A DNA stretch of 64,000 nucleotides. Origin: DATBAX01 sp963762965 (GTDB lineage: Bacteria; Acidobacteriota; Terriglobia; Terriglobales; Acidobacteriaceae). The position numbers and the translations under genes are program-made. Positions 53,767-62,359 of the stretch are shown here, one piece after another. A model generated the notes under the pieces. It made no database searches and was not told the DNA's origin. It saw nothing but the letters and a program-made list of their open reading frames with translations. Numbering within the stretch: position 1 is the stretch's first letter; each line of letters starts with the position of its first letter. The stretch lies in contig CAVXME010000002.1 in NCBI GenBank assembly GCA_963762965.1, positions 1 to 64,000 on the forward strand, read 5' to 3'.

Positions 53767-54936
53767 ATGTTTTCCCGCCGCACTGATTGGGCCCTGGCCC
53801 CAAATCGTTTCACCGAAGCTCAGCGCGAGCTTCAGCGTGACGGCAGGGAAGTGCTCGACCTTACGATATCGAATCCCACGCGAGCGCAACTGCACTATGA
53901 CGCTGAAGTAATTCTGGGTTCACTCGCGCAGCCCGGCGCATTGGATTACGATCCCCAGCCGAAAGGCTTGCTCAGCGCTCGCCAGGCCGTGGTGGACTAT
54001 TACCAAGCGCGGCGTCAAGACTTCGATCTCGACCCTGAATCCGTTGTGCTTACCACCAGCACCAGCGAAGGCTATTCCTACGTGTTTCGCCTGCTCTGTA
54101 ATCCCGATGACGAAATTCTGGTTCCCAAGCCGAGCTATCCGCTATTTGAATTTCTCGCCGATTTGCAGGATGTAAAGCTCGTCCCCTATACCCTGATCTA
54201 CGATCACGGATGGCAGATCGACTTTCCATCACTACACAAAGCGGTTAACCAACGCACCCGCGCCATCGTGCTCGTGCATCCCAACAATCCGACGGGATCT
54301 TATGTCAGGGCGACCGAGCGAAGCTCGCTCAACGAATTTTGTAATGAACACGACTTATCGCTGATCGTTGACGAAGTCTTTCTCGATTACCCTCTCGATG
54401 GGTCGGCGCGGCCAAGCTTTGCCACCAATCGGGAAGCTCTGACATTCACACTCAGTGGTCTGTCAAAAATCGCCGGTCTGCCGCAGATGAAACTGGCTTG
54501 GGTGGTGACGAGCGGTCCGGCAGAAAAAGTGGCATCCGCGTTGGGGCGCATGGAAGTCATCGCCGACACCTATCTCTCGATGAATGCCCCTGTCCAGCTC
54601 GCCGTGCCAACCCTACTCGCACAGCGGAAAAGCGTGCAGCCGATCTTGATGGATCGAGTGCGCAAGAATCTTCGGGAGTTTGACCGTCAACTCGCAGCTC
54701 AGAAAACCTGCCAACGGTTGGAAATCGAAGGGGGGTGGTATGCGGTGCTGCGGGTTCCGGCCACGCAATCCGATGAAGACCTGGCCATCGAAATTCTGCA
54801 CAAGATGTCCGTGCTGGTGCATCCCGGACACTTCTACGACTTTCCCAGCGACGGATATCTGGTGTTGAGTCTAATCACGCCGGAAGAAAGCTTCCGCGAG
54901 GGAAGCCGCCGGGTGCTCGAGTTGCTGAACCGGTAG
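53767..54936 (+). CDS. Class I/II aminotransferase, second
   Basis: The 389-residue PLP enzyme has DLTISNPTRAQL, VHPNNPTGSY, and the PLP Lys in SGLSKIAGLPQMKLAW. The N-terminal part and the motif order match histidinol-phosphate/alanine-type aminotransferases of the large class I group. It is only distantly related to the divergent neighbour, so they are not a simple duplication. Confidence 0.9.
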   Translation: MFSRRTDWALAPNRFTEAQRELQRDGREVLDLTISNPTRAQLHYDAEVILGSLAQPGALDYDPQPKGLLSARQAVVDYYQARRQDFDLDPESVVLTTSTSEGYSYVFRLLCNPDDEILVPKPSYPLFEFLADLQDVKLVPYTLIYDHGWQIDFPSLHKAVNQRTRAIVLVHPNNPTGSYVRATERSSLNEFCNEHDLSLIVDEVFLDYPLDGSARPSFATNREALTFTLSGLSKIAGLPQMKLAWVVTSGPAEKVASALGRMEVIADTYLSMNAPVQLAVPTLLAQRKSVQPILMDRVRKNLREFDRQLAAQKTCQRLEIEGGWYAVLRVPATQSDEDLAIEILHKMSVLVHPGHFYDFPSDGYLVLSLITPEESFREGSRRVLELLNR

Positions 54937-54961
54937 TAGCCTCTGAATTTCTTACTTACCC

Positions 54962-55594
54962 TTATCGCTTAACGAGAAATGGATTGCTTTCCCGCTCTTC
55001 GCCAATAGTAGTCAACGGTCCGTGCCCAGGGACGACCACGGTGTCGTCCGGCAACGTGAGAACCTTCTCGTGCAGCGAATCGATGATCTTCTCGAACGAT
55101 CCTCCCGGCAGATCGGTTCGGCCAATGCTCCCCGCGAACAAAGTGTCGCCGGCAATCAGTTTCTTTTCCAGCGGGAAATAAAGGCAGATGCTGCCTTCGG
55201 TATGGCCTGGGGTATGAAGCACATTCGCCTCGACTGGGCCTGCCTTTACAGCGTCACCCTGCACCACACTCTGGTCGATCTCAACTTTGCCCGGCGCTGC
55301 CATGCCAATCCACGCGGCCTGCGCGTCGAGCATCTGTAGCAAGGCGTAATCATTTTGGTTGAGCAGAATGGGCGCGCCGGTGATGGCCCGCAGCTTCATG
55401 GCGCCGCCCACGTGATCGATGTGGGCGTGGGTAATGACGATCTGCTTGATTTGGAGATTGTGTTTGCGAATCAGGGCCAGAACTTCAGCGATGTCGTCGC
55501 CGGGATCAATGACCATGCCTTCCAGCGTGGTCTCATCTCCGATCACGGAACAGTTGCATTGCAGCGGGCCGACGGGAAGGATTTCGTGAATCAT
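54962..55594 (-). CDS. MBL-fold hydrolase (glyoxalase II-like)
   Basis: The 210-residue protein has the metal-binding THAHIDHVGG motif (near residues 55-64), VLHTPGHTEGSICLYFP (His and Asp ligands) and VVPGHGPLTTIGEE. It is a short hydroxyacylglutathione hydrolase-like enzyme (YcbL type). It probably cleaves thioesters such as S-lactoylglutathione or related substrates. The downstream end is convergent with the aminotransferase gene. Confidence 0.9.
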   Translation of the reverse strand: MIHEILPVGPLQCNCSVIGDETTLEGMVIDPGDDIAEVLALIRKHNLQIKQIVITHAHIDHVGGAMKLRAITGAPILLNQNDYALLQMLDAQAAWIGMAAPGKVEIDQSVVQGDAVKAGPVEANVLHTPGHTEGSICLYFPLEKKLIAGDTLFAGSIGRTDLPGGSFEKIIDSLHEKVLTLPDDTVVVPGHGPLTTIGEERESNPFLVKR

Positions 55595-55601
55595 GAGGGC
55601 G

Positions 55602-55708
55602 CCGTTGGTCCTTGGTCGTTCGTCGTTGGCAAAATCACTAGCCTTAGAAGTTTAATCCCCGCACGCGAAGGTTATGGCCAACGACCAAAGACGAACGGCT
55701 AACGACGG
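55602..55708. repeat. Imperfect inverted repeat of TTGGTCGTTCGTCGTTGGC type
   Basis: The sequence around 55606-55630 and the complement of 55678-55706 share TTGGTCGTT and CGTTGGC in opposite orientation, about 50 bases apart, in the gap between the MBL and secG genes. Related 'GACCAA/ACGAACGAC' low-complexity pieces are known as dispersed intergenic repeats in some acidobacterial genomes; I recall this only in general terms. Confidence 0.4.
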
Positions 55709-55716
55709 ATGTTCTT

Positions 55717-56034
55717 CTATTTCTTCGGCGTAGCCGGGGTCGCAGGCTGCGACTTGGTTTGCGACGAGCTCAATCCCTGTGTCACTGACGATCCCCCTCC
55801 ACCCTTGCGCTGGGCAAGAATCGAGAGTGAAATCGAAGTCACCATGAAGATAATCGCCGACCACGTGGTGGCACGCGACAAAGCCGATGCCGCTCCACGA
55901 GGGCCAAAGGCCGTCTGACTGCCCTGGCCGCCGAATGCCGCCGCGATATCGCCGCTTTTGCCACTTTGCAGCAGCACGACAATAATCAGGAAGAAACACA
56001 CAATGATGTGGATGACAGTGAGCAGTATGATCAT
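55717..56034 (-). CDS. secG: Protein translocase subunit SecG
   Basis: The 105-residue protein has two hydrophobic segments (residues 3-22 and 57-75), the SecG hallmark VVLLQSGKSGDIAAAFGG between them, and SRATTWSAIIFMVT at the second helix. It is part of the SecYEG channel. The Ser/Thr/Pro-rich tail is a common variation. It is encoded alone; the usual neighbour tpiA is absent. Confidence 0.93.
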   Translation of the reverse strand: MIILLTVIHIIVCFFLIIVVLLQSGKSGDIAAAFGGQGSQTAFGPRGAASALSRATTWSAIIFMVTSISLSILAQRKGGGGSSVTQGLSSSQTKSQPATPATPKK

Positions 56035-56228
56035 GATTTCAGCAGTTCACCGCGCCCGGCTTGCCAAGCGTTCAGTGCTGTATCTCCATGGAAACAAAGT
56101 ATATGGCGCGGAAGGGATGGGCAAAGCCCGCAAGTGTATCCTTAACCAACTCGCCGACCGGCAGGACGCTCTGTCCAGCCGATAACACATTGTAGGGCAA
56201 TGCGAAAGGACTGTAAACAACAGAGAAT

Positions 56229-57047
56229 CTACGAATCCACCATCCGCTCCAGCGCCGGTCGGTTGCGAATCACAAGGATGGAGCCCTTCAGCTGCACCAA
56301 TTGCTTCTTCTTGAATTCCGAGAAGAGACGACTGACTGTCTCCCGGGTGGTCCCAATCATTTCCGCGATTTCCTCATGAGTCAAGGTGACCCGGACATTG
56401 CCTGCATCTTTGGCAGCGGGAGACCATGAAAGCAAAAGCTTGGCAAACTTCTCTGCTGGAGAGCTGGCCAGCCCCAGGGTCCTAATTTCCTCATAGGCGG
56501 TGTAGTAGTTGCGGCTTAGTTGCTCGGCCACGCGGACGGCAACCTCTCCGTTTTCCCTCAGGAACTGTAGAAACGTGTCCCGCGCAATGAAGTTCGCCTG
56601 CCCGGGCTCAACCATCTCCGCGGTAACTTCATACGGCCGGTTTGAAACCGTCGCATTCAGTCCCAGCACATCCCCCGGTTCCGAGAGCTTAGTGATGATG
56701 GTCTTACCTTCCTTGGAGGATGTGGAGAGTTTTGCCTTGCCCGCGCAAAGCACGAAAACTCCCCTTGGCTGCTGGCCTTCAATGAACAGCATTGCCGATT
56801 TGGGATAGACGGCGGTGGACTTGATTTCATTAAGTCTTTGCACTGCGGGGACCGGAAGGTTACAGAACAAATGCTCTTCCCGCACCGGACAGGTAACGCA
56901 ACTGTCGATGATGTTCAGGCCATAAGGAGCCCGCATTTTCGCACCCTCATCCGCAGCCGAATTGTAGCACTCCATGTGATTGGGATCACAACAAGCCGTG
57001 CCTTCCGGCACGGTACCGAAATCCGGTCTCCCGCAAAATGAGCACAT
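56229..57047 (-). CDS. Crp/Fnr-family transcription regulator with cysteine-rich N-terminus
   Basis: The frame opens at ATG 57047 with an N-terminal segment holding CSFC and CC pairs. A better ribosome site (GAGGG, 7 bases) precedes ATG at 56936 (MRAPYGLNIIDSC). Near the front, CVTCPVREEHLFC gives three or more cysteines that could ligate a [4Fe-4S] cluster as in FNR. A cyclic-nucleotide-binding-like beta roll (PKSAMLFIEGQQPRGVFVLCAGKAKLS) and a Crp-type helix-turn-helix (THEEIAEMIGTTRETVSRLF) follow. Probably an oxygen or redox sensor. With 57047 as the start it is divergent from the tonB gene with 28 bases between. Confidence 0.9.
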   Translation of the reverse strand: MCSFCGRPDFGTVPEGTACCDPNHMECYNSAADEGAKMRAPYGLNIIDSCVTCPVREEHLFCNLPVPAVQRLNEIKSTAVYPKSAMLFIEGQQPRGVFVLCAGKAKLSTSSKEGKTIITKLSEPGDVLGLNATVSNRPYEVTAEMVEPGQANFIARDTFLQFLRENGEVAVRVAEQLSRNYYTAYEEIRTLGLASSPAEKFAKLLLSWSPAAKDAGNVRVTLTHEEIAEMIGTTRETVSRLFSEFKKKQLVQLKGSILVIRNRPALERMVDS

Positions 57048-57075
57048 TAGAGAGCGGGTACATAGGGAGGTTGTG

Positions 57076-57900
57076 ATGACTACCCTGATGGAAGTTCAAG
57101 AACAGGAGAATCGAGAGCAAATCCAGCCTGATCGAGAAATGCTGGCTCCATTGCCGGCCTCACCGCCACTGTTTGCCGATGTTTTGCTGGAGCCGGACGG
57201 GACGGAAAAACGCCGCCGCAAATGGGCGGCAGTGACTTCCATCACCTTCCAGTGTGTGCTGCTCGGGGTGGTTCTGATTGTCCCGCTAATGTTCACCGAC
57301 GTGCTGCCGGCGCATGAATTGCTGACCATGCTGGTTGCGCCGCCGCCCCCGCCCCCACCGCCTCCTCCGCCAGCTGCCGCACAGGCGATTCGCCGGGTGC
57401 AAAGCGACATGACGGATGGTCATTTGCGGACACCCAGCAGAATCCCCGCAAAAGTAGAGATGATTCGGGAAGAAGAAGCGCCGCCGCAGAGTTCGGGAGT
57501 GATCGGCGGGGTCCCGGGCGGCATTCCGGGCGGACAACTCGGAGGCGTGATCGGAGGGATCATCAGCTCCAGTTCGAGCATTTCCGCTGTGCCCAAGCTC
57601 GTCCCACCCAAGCGCGTCCGGATTTCCCAGGGAGTCACGACCGGGCTCTTGATCCGCAAAGTGGAACCGGAATATCCCCCGATCGCGAAAGCTGCCCACA
57701 TTCAAGGGCAGGTGGTACTCAACGCCGTGATCTCTAAAACCGGCGTGATCGAGAATATTACGGCCATCAGCGGACATCCGACCTTGGTACCGGCCGCGAT
57801 TGAGGCGGTGCGGCAGTGGCGTTATCACCCGTACCTGCTCAATGGCGAACCCGTGGAAGTGGAAACCACGATTACGGTGACGTTCATGTTTGCCTCGTAG
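57076..57900 (+). CDS. TonB-family energy transducer
   Basis: From ATG at 57076 (GGGAGG, 5 bases) the 274-residue protein has one N-terminal membrane segment (TFQCVLLGVVLIVPLMF), a proline run of about ten residues (PPPPPPPPPPAAAQ), a Gly-rich linker, and the C-terminal TonB domain (EPEYPPIAKAAHIQGQVVLNAVISKTG, RQWRYHPYLLNGEPVEVETTITVTF). It transfers proton-motive energy to outer-membrane receptors such as the Oar-like protein at 13586. Crp/Fnr-like regulation by the divergent neighbour is possible. Confidence 0.9.
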   Translation: MTTLMEVQEQENREQIQPDREMLAPLPASPPLFADVLLEPDGTEKRRRKWAAVTSITFQCVLLGVVLIVPLMFTDVLPAHELLTMLVAPPPPPPPPPPPAAAQAIRRVQSDMTDGHLRTPSRIPAKVEMIREEEAPPQSSGVIGGVPGGIPGGQLGGVIGGIISSSSSISAVPKLVPPKRVRISQGVTTGLLIRKVEPEYPPIAKAAHIQGQVVLNAVISKTGVIENITAISGHPTLVPAAIEAVRQWRYHPYLLNGEPVEVETTITVTFMFAS

Positions 57901-57952
57901 TTTTGGGAACCGAATGCCGGTTCATTTTGAAGATGATAAGGAGTGCAACGAT

Positions 57953-58423
57953 ATGGAACCCACCCACAAGTTTCGAGTCATCGCATGGTGGTCGTCCGGG
58001 CGAACCGGGATCGCAAAATCGGACTCCGCGCCCAACGCCATTCAATTCACCGCGCCAGTGGCATTTGGTGGATTCGAGGGTCGATGGACGCCCGAAGACC
58101 TATTGCTCGGCGCTATCGCCAGCTGTTTCACCACCACATTTCGCGCGCTGGCGGAACATTCAAGATTCGACTACACCGACCTGCAAATGGAAGTCGAAGG
58201 GATCGTGTCCAAGAGTGGCTCGGGCTATAGCTTCACTGAAATCGTGGTCCGTCCCAGCTTGACCGTCACCCGGGAAGAGGAACAAGAACAGGGGATCAAA
58301 CTGTTGCACAAGGTAAAGGCGGTTTGTCTGGTGTCTCGCGCGCTCGCGGTACCGCAGACGTTTTCGCCGGTGGTCCGAGCGGCCGCACCGGCGCTTATCG
58401 GGGACAATCGCGTGCAAGCGTGA
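57953..58423 (+). CDS. OsmC-family protein
   Basis: The 156-residue product starts at ATG with AAGGAG 9 bases upstream. FTAPVAFGGFEGRWTPEDLLLGAIASCFTTTFRALAE is the OsmC/Ohr motif with one of the two Cys that act on peroxides (Cys in AIASC), and a second Cys lies in VKAVCLVSRAL. Small thiol peroxidase or related protein. It belongs to the stress-type run TonB-OsmC-USP. Confidence 0.88.
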   Translation: MEPTHKFRVIAWWSSGRTGIAKSDSAPNAIQFTAPVAFGGFEGRWTPEDLLLGAIASCFTTTFRALAEHSRFDYTDLQMEVEGIVSKSGSGYSFTEIVVRPSLTVTREEEQEQGIKLLHKVKAVCLVSRALAVPQTFSPVVRAAAPALIGDNRVQA

Positions 58424-58487
58424 TCCCGCGCATGGAACGGCTGTCAAGAAAGTGGCTGATGGAAACCAAGCAGCAGAAGGAGGATTT

Positions 58488-59375
58488 ATGAAAACCTTGG
58501 AGATCACTCAACGGATCGCTCTTCGCAGGATACTTTTTGCGACAGATTTCTCTCCATACTCGAATGCGGCTCTACCGTATGCGCTGGCCATCGCCCATCA
58601 GTATGGCGCAAAGCTGTTCGCCACCCACGTAATGTCCTCCGATTCCTACCTCTTCGCCCCGCCGGAGAGCTGGTCGGCCCTGGTGGATCAGGCGGAACCG
58701 CGCCTGCTCGATGTGGCCCGCCTGGAAGAACATCTTCGAGGGGTTCCACATCAAGTGATGAATCCAGTTGGCGATATCTCCGATGTCCTGTTTCGACTGG
58801 TCCGCGACCATGAGATTGATCTGCTGGTTCTCGGCACTCACGGCCGTACTGGACTGCCGAAGCTGCTGATGGGCTCAGTGGCGGAGAAGATCTTTCGGCA
58901 GGCATCCATCCCGGTGCTGACGGTTGGACCCGGCGTCACTCGCGACCCAACCAAGATTGCGCAATTCAATCGGATTCTGTTCGCCACCGATTTCAGCGAC
59001 GAATCACTGGCGGCCGCACCCTATGCCCTTTCGCTTGCCCAGGAGCACGAGGCGCATCTGTCGTTGCTGCATGTCCTGGAGCATCCGCACGCGGGGACGG
59101 TTGATTACGAATCCAACGCGGATTTCGTGATTCGGCGGTTGGAGGGGCTGGTTCCAATGGAGTCAGGCTTGTGGTTCAGATCGAATTATGCCGTGGAGTT
59201 CGGGACGGCGGAACAGCAGATCTTGAAATTTGCTGAACTGCACAAGGCAGACTTGATCGTATTGGGCGTGCGCGCGCCGCAGGGAGCGATCAACACGCTC
59301 ACCCATTTGGCGCACAGCAAGTCCCAGCAAATTGTGGCCCACGCCACGTGCCCGGTGCTCACCGTTCGAGGATGA
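58488..59375 (+). CDS. Universal stress protein, two tandem UspA domains
   Basis: The 295-residue product (ATG behind GGAGGATTT) has two UspA folds. The first (about residues 10-150) has ILFATDFSPYSNAAL and the ATP-binding GTHGRTGLPKLLMGSVAEKIF; the second (about 160-295) has ILFATDFSDESLAAA and a degenerate ATP motif (LGVRAPQGAINTLTH). It may bind ATP in the first domain only. It sits with OsmC and the acyl-CoA synthetase gene on the same strand. Confidence 0.9.
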   Translation: MKTLEITQRIALRRILFATDFSPYSNAALPYALAIAHQYGAKLFATHVMSSDSYLFAPPESWSALVDQAEPRLLDVARLEEHLRGVPHQVMNPVGDISDVLFRLVRDHEIDLLVLGTHGRTGLPKLLMGSVAEKIFRQASIPVLTVGPGVTRDPTKIAQFNRILFATDFSDESLAAAPYALSLAQEHEAHLSLLHVLEHPHAGTVDYESNADFVIRRLEGLVPMESGLWFRSNYAVEFGTAEQQILKFAELHKADLIVLGVRAPQGAINTLTHLAHSKSQQIVAHATCPVLTVRG

Positions 59376-59412
59376 GCACCGGTTGTAGCCTGCGGGTTTG
59401 ACCGGAGTTGCC

Positions 59413-62181
59413 ATGATTTCGACTGATATGATTTCGAGAGAAACTGTAGCGCCAGGAAAGACGCCAAATCGCATGAAACAGGACCGATCCGCCAAACATG
59501 GTCTGGAAGCCTTGTTCACCCCTGAGACTGTGGCCGTAATCGGCGCAACGGATCGAACTGGAACGGTGGGACGGACGGTGCTGCAAAACCTTTTATCGCC
59601 CGCTTTTCACGGGCGTGTGTATCCGGTCAATCCTCAGCGCTCCGAAGTGCTTGGGGTGAGAGCCTATAAGAACATCGGCGAGGTGCCGGAGCCGGTTGAT
59701 CTGGTGGTGCTGGCGACTCCGGCCGCCACGATCCCTGGTTTGATTGGGGAATGTGTCGAAGCCAGAGCGAAATCGGCGGTGGTAATTTCCGCTGGCTTCA
59801 AGGAGCGAGGGGCAGCTGGTACCGCCCTGGAACAACAGATTCAAGAACAGCTTCAAGGCAGCTCCATGCGCCTGATTGGTCCGAATTGCCTGGGCGTCAT
59901 GAATCCGCTCATCGGAATGAATGCCACTTTCGCCAAGGATGCGCCGAAAGCCGGCAACGTCGCTTTCCTGAGTCAAAGCGGTGCGCTACTGACGGCAATT
60001 TTGGATTGGAGCCATAAGGAAGAAGTCGGCTTCAGCGCGATTGTTTCTACGGGATCAATGCTCGACGTCGGCTGGGGCGATTTGATTGATCACTTCGGCA
60101 ATGATCCGCACACGAAAAGCATTCTTCTCTATATGGAATCGGTGGGTGATGCACGGTCATTTCTATCAGCTGCCCGCGAAGTCGCTCTCAACAAACCAAT
60201 CATTGTGATCAAGGCGGGAAGATCAGAAGCGGCGTCGAAAGCGGCAGCCTCCCACACTGGAGCACTGACTGGCAGCGACGAAGTTTTGGATGCAGCCTTC
60301 CGCCGTTGCGGTGTGTTGCGTGTCCATAACATTGCAGACTTGTTTTACATGGCGGAAGTGCTGGGCAAGCAACCGCGCCCTACGGGTCCGAGGCTAACCA
60401 TCCTGACCAATGCCGGGGGTCCTGGCGTGCTCGCCACCGATGCGCTCGTGGCGAACGGCGGCGAACTTGCCAAGCTATCGGACGAAGCGCTCCGGAAATT
60501 GGATAAGTTTTTACCCGCGCATTGGAGTCATGGTAACCCCGTGGATGTTCTCGGCGACGCTGACTCGGAACGCTATGCTAAGGCGATCGAGATTGCCGCA
60601 CAGGATCCCAACAGTGACGGGTTGCTGGTCATCTTGGCACCTCAGGGCATGACGAATCCGTCAGAAATTGCGGAGCGCTTGAAACCGTATGCCAATTCGT
60701 CCGGCAAACCTCTGCTGGCAAGTTGGATGGGCGGAACCAGCATTGCCGCCGGCGAAGCCATTCTCAACAACGCGGGCATTCCCACTTTTCCGTATCCCGA
60801 CACCGCAGCCCGAGCATTTACCTATATGTGGCGCTACACGGAGAATCTGCGAAGCCTGTACGAGACTCCTAGCGTGGCCGAAGGGCCCGAGCTCGAGAAT
60901 ACGGCGAGAACCAGCGTCGAGCAGATCATTCAGAATGCACGTCAGAGCGGGCGCTTGCTGCTCGACGAGTTCGAGTCCAAGGCCGTTCTTTCCAGCTACG
61001 GTATTCCGACGGTCGAGACGCGCATCGCGCGGAGCGAAGATGAAGCAGTAAAGCACGCCTGGGAGATTGGTTTCCCGGTTGTGCTCAAGATTTTCTCCGC
61101 CACCATCACTCATAAGACGGATGTTGATGGAGTCAAACTCAACCTGCAAGACGAAGCGACGGTTCGCAAGGCGTATCAGTCCATCAAGTCAGCCGTTGCC
61201 GAGAAAGCCAGCGCTGACCAGTTTGGCGGAGTCACCGTACAGCCCATGGTCAAGTTGGATGGCTATGAGTTGATCCTTGGGAGCAGCATCGATCCGCAGT
61301 TCGGGCCTGTGCTGCTTTTCGGATCGGGTGGGCAGTTGGTCGAAGTCTATAAAGACCGTGCGCTGGCGCTTCCACCCTTGAACACCACTCTGGCGCGGCG
61401 GCTCATGGAGCAGACGCAGATTTTCAAAGCTCTGCAAGGGGTTCGTGGGCGCAAGCCCGTGGACCTTGTGACACTGGAACGCTTATTGGTCCGCTTCAGT
61501 CAGCTGGTCATCGAACAATCGTCGATTGCGGAAATCGATATCAACCCGCTTATCGCTTCGCCGGAACGGTTGCTGGCACTCGACGCGCGGATTGTGCTCC
61601 ACGATCCCGCCAAGCAGAATCATGCGCCGAAGCCGGCGATTCGGCCTTATCCCACGCAGTATGTTTCGAAGTGGACGATGAAAGACGGCCGCGAAGTTAC
61701 AATTCGTCCCATCCGTCCGGAAGACGAGCCATTGATGGCGGATTTTCATGGAACGCTTTCCGATCGCACGATTTATCTGCGATATTTTGCCTCGATCAGC
61801 CTGAACTCGCGCATCGCTCATGAGCGCTTGCTGCGCATCTGTTTCGGAGATTACGAGCGCGAAATGGTGTTGGTCGCGGAATACCGTGATCCGCGCAACG
61901 GCAAGTCCAGCATTGTAGGGGTGGGCAGGCTCAACAAGCTACGCGCGCACAACGACGAGGCCGAAGTCGCCGTTCTGGTGGCTGACGCCTGCCAGAACCA
62001 GGGGTTGGGGATCGAGCTGCTCCGACGTGTGATCCAGGTCGCGCGGGATGAAAAATTGAGCCGAGTCTCGTCGGAAATGCTGGTAGACAATCTTGGGATG
62101 CAAGTGATCTCGAAAAGACTGGGATTCCGCTTCCATTCGCAGTTGGACTCGCCGTCGATCAGGGCCGTGTTGGATCTGTAA
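59413..62181 (+). CDS. ADP-forming acyl-CoA synthetase fused to GNAT acetyltransferase
   Basis: From ATG at 59413 the 922-residue protein has a CoA-binding domain (TVAVIGATDRTGTVGRTVLQ), a Succ_CoA_lig-type domain with a phospho-His candidate in AASHTGALTG, an ATP-grasp domain (about residues 490-720) and a C-terminal GNAT domain (about 745-922; NQGLGIELLRRVIQVAR). This is the architecture of the protein-lysine acetyltransferase Pat/Acs-type fusion proteins. It may make acetyl-CoA or regulate enzymes by acetylation in response to CoA levels. A TTG at 59398 could extend it by five residues. It precedes the PFOR gene by about 180 bases. Confidence 0.92.
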   Translation: MISTDMISRETVAPGKTPNRMKQDRSAKHGLEALFTPETVAVIGATDRTGTVGRTVLQNLLSPAFHGRVYPVNPQRSEVLGVRAYKNIGEVPEPVDLVVLATPAATIPGLIGECVEARAKSAVVISAGFKERGAAGTALEQQIQEQLQGSSMRLIGPNCLGVMNPLIGMNATFAKDAPKAGNVAFLSQSGALLTAILDWSHKEEVGFSAIVSTGSMLDVGWGDLIDHFGNDPHTKSILLYMESVGDARSFLSAAREVALNKPIIVIKAGRSEAASKAAASHTGALTGSDEVLDAAFRRCGVLRVHNIADLFYMAEVLGKQPRPTGPRLTILTNAGGPGVLATDALVANGGELAKLSDEALRKLDKFLPAHWSHGNPVDVLGDADSERYAKAIEIAAQDPNSDGLLVILAPQGMTNPSEIAERLKPYANSSGKPLLASWMGGTSIAAGEAILNNAGIPTFPYPDTAARAFTYMWRYTENLRSLYETPSVAEGPELENTARTSVEQIIQNARQSGRLLLDEFESKAVLSSYGIPTVETRIARSEDEAVKHAWEIGFPVVLKIFSATITHKTDVDGVKLNLQDEATVRKAYQSIKSAVAEKASADQFGGVTVQPMVKLDGYELILGSSIDPQFGPVLLFGSGGQLVEVYKDRALALPPLNTTLARRLMEQTQIFKALQGVRGRKPVDLVTLERLLVRFSQLVIEQSSIAEIDINPLIASPERLLALDARIVLHDPAKQNHAPKPAIRPYPTQYVSKWTMKDGREVTIRPIRPEDEPLMADFHGTLSDRTIYLRYFASISLNSRIAHERLLRICFGDYEREMVLVAEYRDPRNGKSSIVGVGRLNKLRAHNDEAEVAVLVADACQNQGLGIELLRRVIQVARDEKLSRVSSEMLVDNLGMQVISKRLGFRFHSQLDSPSIRAVLDL

Positions 62182-62359
62182 AGCTACGGAATGATTGTTA
62201 CAGCTCCGTCCACACTATCTCTTAAGATCGGCAAGCAACAAAATCCCCATTCGGAGTGCTTCCAGAGTGCTTTCCCACTTCATTTCACTGTGATTTCCGT
62301 CACACCCATGTGTGAACCGGGTTCCCGACAAGATCCCGCTGGAGTTGCATCATGATGTC

